The notes beneath the pieces were generated by a model. The model did no database searches and was not told where the DNA came from. It saw only the letters and a program-made list of their open reading frames with translations. DNA of 36,913 nt from Prevotella sp. UBA1378. Its GTDB lineage: Bacteria > Bacteroidota > Bacteroidia > Bacteroidales > Bacteroidaceae. The stretch covers positions 1 through 36,913 of the forward strand of contig DBRC01000041.1 in the NCBI GenBank assembly GCA_002305505.1, given 5' to 3'. Both the position numbers and the translations under genes were made by a program. This document shows, piece after piece, positions 34,701 to 36,913 of this stretch. Position 1 is the first letter of the stretch. The number at the start of each line of letters is the position of its first letter.

Positions 34701-35755
34701 GCATCGTAAAGGACATCGTAACGCTGCACCACGGCACCATCTCTGTCGAATCGTCCATTGACCATGGCTCTGCCTTTACCGTGGTACTGCCGGTGAGCCA
34801 GCAGATGGAGGGAGGCGGTAAAGCCCCTGCCGCCGGAGTGCGGGCAGAAGAAATGCCGGATGCGGGGCAGGTGATTATGCCGCAGGAAACCGCCGGACAG
34901 GAGGGCGGTCAGGCAGAAGGGATGCCGAAGGCAAAGTCGACGATGCTCGTTGTCGACGACAATGAGGACATCGTGCAGTTCCTGGAACGCAATTTCTCCG
35001 ATACCTACCATGTAGTGACAGCCGGCGACGGCATCGAGGCCCTCGACTGTATCGGGCGGCTGCAGCATGCCGACGACCGCTGTGCCACGCCGGGCCAGTC
35101 GGCGGTGGCCATCATCGTGAGCGATTGGATGATGCCGCGCATGGACGGTCCCGAGTTGTGCCGTCGCATCCGCCAGGACGCCGCCACGAGCCACATACCT
35201 TTCGTTATGCTCACGGCCAAGACCGACAGCGAGTCGAAGGTGGAAGGCATGGACGTGGGTGCCGATGCCTATATCGAGAAGCCTTTCAGCCTTAGTTACC
35301 TGCAAGCCTGCATCCGCAATATCTTGGAGTTGCGCCGGATGTTGCGCGAGCGTTTCTCTACGCAGCCCCTCGAACCTGTGAGCGGCATTGCCGGCAATGC
35401 CGTCGATAATGAGTTTTGCGGGCGCATGATACAGTTGATAGAGGACAACTTCTCCAATCCCGAACTCTCGGTGGTGTTCTTGGCGGATAAGTTGAACATC
35501 AGCCGCAGCGGACTGTTCTCCAAGTTAAAGGGGCTGGCCGACCTCACGCCTAATGAGATGATCCAGGTGGTGAGGCTGAAGAAGGCTGCGCAGTTGCTGC
35601 GGGAGGGCAACTACCAGGTGGGGCAGGTGTGCTACATGGTGGGCTTCAGCAACCCCTCTTATTTCTCGAAGTGCTTCTATAAGCAGTTCGGCATCCGCCC
35701 TGCTGATTTCGTCAAGCAGGGAAGTATGCCGGGAAACCCCGTGAATCCTGCATAA
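31730..35755 (+). CDS. Hybrid two-component system sensor/regulator (HTCS)
   Basis: This 1341-residue inner-membrane protein has a signal or anchor near 15-35. A periplasmic two-component propeller follows (about 40-660), with repeated GFIWMGTDNGLCRYD and HLWVGTQNGLCRYN type blades. Next come a Y_Y_Y domain (about 672-745), a membrane helix (about 762-781) and a histidine kinase with phosphoacceptor His816 (AHEIRTP). The ATPase domain is marked by DNGVGI and GTGIGLSIV. The receiver domain (about 1072-1195) has acidic VVDDNED and phosphoacceptor Asp1132 (SDWMMPRMDG). A C-terminal AraC-type HTH (about 1224-1330) completes it. HTCS proteins sense a breakdown product in the periplasm and switch on their own locus. 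The ATGA overlap with the S9 gene places it in the operon, implying positive feedback. The half-site array at 5105-5207 is its likely target. Confidence 0.95.
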   Translation: MTGMKTTEQTRRCRRIPLLFLLLLFAAAAKAWNGGDYGQRVITMDDGLLSNTVRNTAQDRYGFIWMGTDNGLCRYDGMSIRSFRIPGNNGVDQYVSALCCMPDGLMVGTARGLYIYHFRTEAFQRVVPEINKVVTHITYDRDGNVWIATLGQGAYCYTPGNGRFRRYPMPSSQGFVDRLLVSNDNQIWAVNHITHPSVTRLNRVHNRFEPVVFKEGQTARTVSAMQARDGTIWFGTWDDGLMRLDSEGSLQQVLPPHQLSSFKHIHCLFDYAPDCILVGCDEGLKAYNPQTGMVNEFPASFPATGHYRFVYSITRDKEGGLWLGTFYGGVGYISPMARRFEPMAGNVISRFCEDGQGRVWIGSDDAGLRCYSPRSHSYEDYKGQEVLGKLNVHALCVDGNDLWVGTYTAGIYVYNLLNGSMRHYMPSVASGLNDASAYTIFRDSRKRIWVATMAGLCVYDRERDVFIDKMKCPSIIIDIDEDRSGNLWMSTQGNGLWRLDARGRWKRYTYAREAAALSDNLVNCVTIDASGHLWVGTQNGLCRYNYRTDGFERISLSIPCQTVSSIIEDQGVLWLAGDCGVVKYEPGTGVCRFTKQDGLVCEQFLPSAGIMSADGRIYFGSTRGFNVFSPYQIKINQIPPPVFITSFNLFNRQVAVGSRKLPEALFFVPEVELSWKDGMFSFSFASLSYCSPEKNQYAYKLDGFDKEWNYVGANNRATYTNIPAGTYTFRVKATNNDGVWGTTEAQLNITVHPPFWWGTPAKVSYLLLVIAAVWYYVHYRLRREQGRHRRELQQLRDTKEKEVRDARLSFFTMIAHEIRTPVSLIIGPLEKIRNSSHPDIAADLNVIDRNAHRLLELVNQLLDFRKVERKDLIMNFAPQNICELLRSVSERFAPTFAQGGKRFTVDYPDARFTAIIDREAIIKVVSNLLTNANKYTKDEVRLRCVEEPDCQHFRIEVTDNGVGIKPEDKERIFIPFYQAQNNKPGTGIGLSIVKDIVTLHHGTISVESSIDHGSAFTVVLPVSQQMEGGGKAPAAGVRAEEMPDAGQVIMPQETAGQEGGQAEGMPKAKSTMLVVDDNEDIVQFLERNFSDTYHVVTAGDGIEALDCIGRLQHADDRCATPGQSAVAIIVSDWMMPRMDGPELCRRIRQDAATSHIPFVMLTAKTDSESKVEGMDVGADAYIEKPFSLSYLQACIRNILELRRMLRERFSTQPLEPVSGIAGNAVDNEFCGRMIQLIEDNFSNPELSVVFLADKLNISRSGLFSKLKGLADLTPNEMIQVVRLKKAAQLLREGNYQVGQVCYMVGFSNPSYFSKCFYKQFGIRPADFVKQGSMPGNPVNPA

Positions 35756-35782
35756 TCAGGATTCACGGAGCTTCCCGTTTTT
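35731..35782 (+). terminator. Intrinsic terminator closing the cluster
   Basis: CCGTGAATCCTG (35739-35750) pairs perfectly with CAGGATTCACGG (35757-35768) over 12 bp. An outer GGGAA/TTCCC helix (35731-35735, 35772-35776) extends it, and TTTTT follows (35778-35782). The stem contains the last codons and the TAA stop of the HTCS gene. It is the only strong terminator I find downstream of the promoter at 5231-5262. Confidence 0.88.
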
Positions 35783-36218
35783 CATTACACTATCCCTCGG
35801 CAGAATCGCGGCTTTCAAAAAAATCGTCCTTGGCAGACTTCCCTGCCTGCCGCTTATGCCACCTTTGGCTCACGAAGTGAAGGACCTGCAGATGACAGGG
35901 AAGAAATGTTAATCCTTGGTAACCGATTAAACCTTCTCCTTTGCTGGTAAGTCTAAAAAATAATATCAGTTCAAGCGTGGTCTTGGTAGAGACCCAGGCA
36001 ACCGGAATTGTCTTTGAATTTGCCGAATTAAACTCCACAAAGAAAATTATGAGAGATCATTTCAGATGGTTGCCGAAGAGCCGTTGGTATTATTGATGGC
36101 GGTTAATTTTCATGCCAACAAGCTCAAGGCCCGCAAGCTGCAGAACGCCGGATGAACCATAGAAATTATAATTCACAATCGGTTTCGCCGAACTTAGTTT
36201 CACAAATCAATATATCGT
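35783..36218. other. Gene-poor spacer of about 435 nt
   Basis: No convincing gene is seen. An 82-codon minus-strand frame (35790-36038) has no recognisable domain. A 29-codon plus-strand frame (36066-36155) reads like protein (VAEEPLVLLMAVNFHANKLK) but has no signal of translation. The stretch could be a decayed element or gene remnant, or could hold an untranslated leader for the nitroreductase. I find no exact TAnnTTTG promoter here. Confidence 0.4.
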
Positions 36219-36854
36219 ATGAAAGAGAAAATGTTAATCTTAGTTTTAGCCTTGGCGCTCGTCGCCGTTTGTGTACAATGGGTCAGGGCAAAGCAGTCGG
36301 GTGGTGGCGGTGCTGTCGGCAGCGGCGATGTATACACCAGTATCATGACACGCACCAGCGTGCGCAGTTACCAGGACAAACCTGTGGAGAAGGAGAAGGT
36401 AGACCGGCTCCTCCATGCCGGCATGGCAGCGCCGTCGGCAGTCAACAGACAGCCCTGGCATTTTGTCGTCGTGACCGAGAGGCCGCTTCTTGCAGCCCTT
36501 GCCCAGGCCAATCCCAACGCCGGCATGGCCAAGGACGCTCCCTTGGCCATTGTCGTCTGCGGCGACATGACGAAAGCGCTCGACGGTGAGGGGCGGCAGT
36601 TCTGGGTGCAAGACTGCTCGGCGGCAACCGAGAATATCCTCCTTGCCGCCCACGGTATGGGGCTCGGTGCCGTGTGGACGGGCACCTATCCCTCTAAAGG
36701 GCGGTGCGAGGCCGTGAGCAAGATTCTCGGTTTGCCGGAGACACTTATCCCCCTGAACACCATCGTCATCGGCTATCCCAAGGAGGTGCAGCAGCCCAAG
36801 GACAAGTGGAAGCCGGAGAATGTCTCCTGGAACCGTTTCGGCGGCAAGGAGTAG
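36219..36854 (+). CDS. Membrane-anchored nitroreductase family protein
   Basis: This 211-residue protein begins with a hydrophobic segment (MLILVLALALVAVCVQWV) that would export or anchor it. A full nitroreductase domain follows. FMN-site motifs are visible: RTSVRSYQDKPV (about 46-57), APSAVNRQPWHFVVV (about 72-86) and GLGAVWTGTYP (about 149-159). The family uses FMN and NAD(P)H to reduce nitro compounds or quinones. Most members are cytoplasmic, so an exported one is uncommon, though known in Bacteroidota. It lies beyond the cluster terminator and is probably independent of it. The start has the only sensible signal segment. Confidence 0.88.
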   Translation: MKEKMLILVLALALVAVCVQWVRAKQSGGGGAVGSGDVYTSIMTRTSVRSYQDKPVEKEKVDRLLHAGMAAPSAVNRQPWHFVVVTERPLLAALAQANPNAGMAKDAPLAIVVCGDMTKALDGEGRQFWVQDCSAATENILLAAHGMGLGAVWTGTYPSKGRCEAVSKILGLPETLIPLNTIVIGYPKEVQQPKDKWKPENVSWNRFGGKE

Positions 36855-36913
36855 GACGCTGGCGGCGGCAAGGCGAGGGATAGGGCGAGCTGCCCTAAAG
36901 GCAAGCGGTGGGC
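36855..36913. other. 3' end of window with a small hairpin
   Basis: TAGGGC (36881-36886) and GCCCTA (36892-36897) can pair with a 5-nt loop about 27 nt after the nitroreductase stop. No T-run is visible before the window ends, so a terminator cannot be claimed. Confidence 0.3.

Noticed and set aside
32696..35305. 869-codon minus-strand frame opposite the HTCS gene
   Set aside because: The plus-strand HTCS is complete with all its domains, and the antisense frame has no recognisable motif despite its length.
35790..36038. 82-codon minus-strand ORF in the spacer before the nitroreductase
   Set aside because: It has no signal peptide, domain or good initiation context. It could be a remnant of a mobile element, but nothing in the window confirms that.
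36066..36155. 29-codon plus-strand ORF with a protein-like composition
   Set aside because: It is too short to judge, has no ribosome-binding context and no coupling to a neighbour. It may be the tail of a decayed gene.
36881..36897. Hairpin after the nitroreductase considered as a terminator
   Set aside because: The stem is only 6 bp and no T-run is visible before the window ends.

Overview
Organism. The window looks like a Bacteroidales chromosome. It carries SusC/SusD pairs, a hybrid two-component regulator, lipoproteins with Ser/Asp/Glu-rich residues after the lipobox cysteine, and promoters of the Bacteroidota type (-7 box TAnnTTTG). The genus cannot be settled from the sequence alone. 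Coding regions are visibly GC-rich and intergenic regions AT-rich.

Layout. (1) 1-2300: the first 21 codons of dapF on the minus strand, stopped in frame near the window edge, with a divergent asnB and a 45-codon exported-peptide ORF that overlaps the asnB stop by ATGA. (2) 2301-2508: four 15-nt palindromes at an exact 22-nt period, then a strong hairpin that terminates the minus-strand gene. (3) 2509-4989 (-): a secreted protein built of about five DUF4859-like modules. (4) 4990-5299: a divergent control region with two promoters and an array of TCCAAA/TTTGGA half-sites, two of them in a near-perfect 15-nt inverted repeat. (5) 5300-35755 (+): thirteen co-directional genes with short gaps or ATGA overlaps, closed by a clear intrinsic terminator. 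In order: HEGIH metallopeptidase-like protein, four-domain FAS1 lipoprotein, SusC, SusD, two more FAS1 lipoproteins, SusC, SusD, small secreted protein, a fusion of zincin-like, DUF4859-like and CotH kinase-like regions, a second short zincin-like protein, a dipeptidyl-peptidase IV-like S9 peptidase, and a hybrid two-component regulator. (6) 35756-36913: a gene-poor spacer and a membrane-anchored nitroreductase.

How the genes may work together. The large cluster is organised like a polysaccharide utilisation locus: two TonB-dependent SusC/D importers, surface lipoproteins and a one-protein sensor-regulator. I see no glycoside hydrolase or polysaccharide lyase. Its enzyme-like parts are three related zincin-type domains, an S9 prolyl peptidase and a CotH-type kinase domain. 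I infer a locus for capturing and processing protein, glycoprotein or peptide substrates at the cell surface. FAS1 and DUF4859 proteins would bind, zincins cleave, SusC/D import, and the S9 enzyme trim peptides in the periplasm. The hybrid regulator would sense the product. The shared DUF4859-like module and the shared control region tie the divergent minus-strand gene to this cluster. Substrate and enzymatic activities are inferred, not shown.
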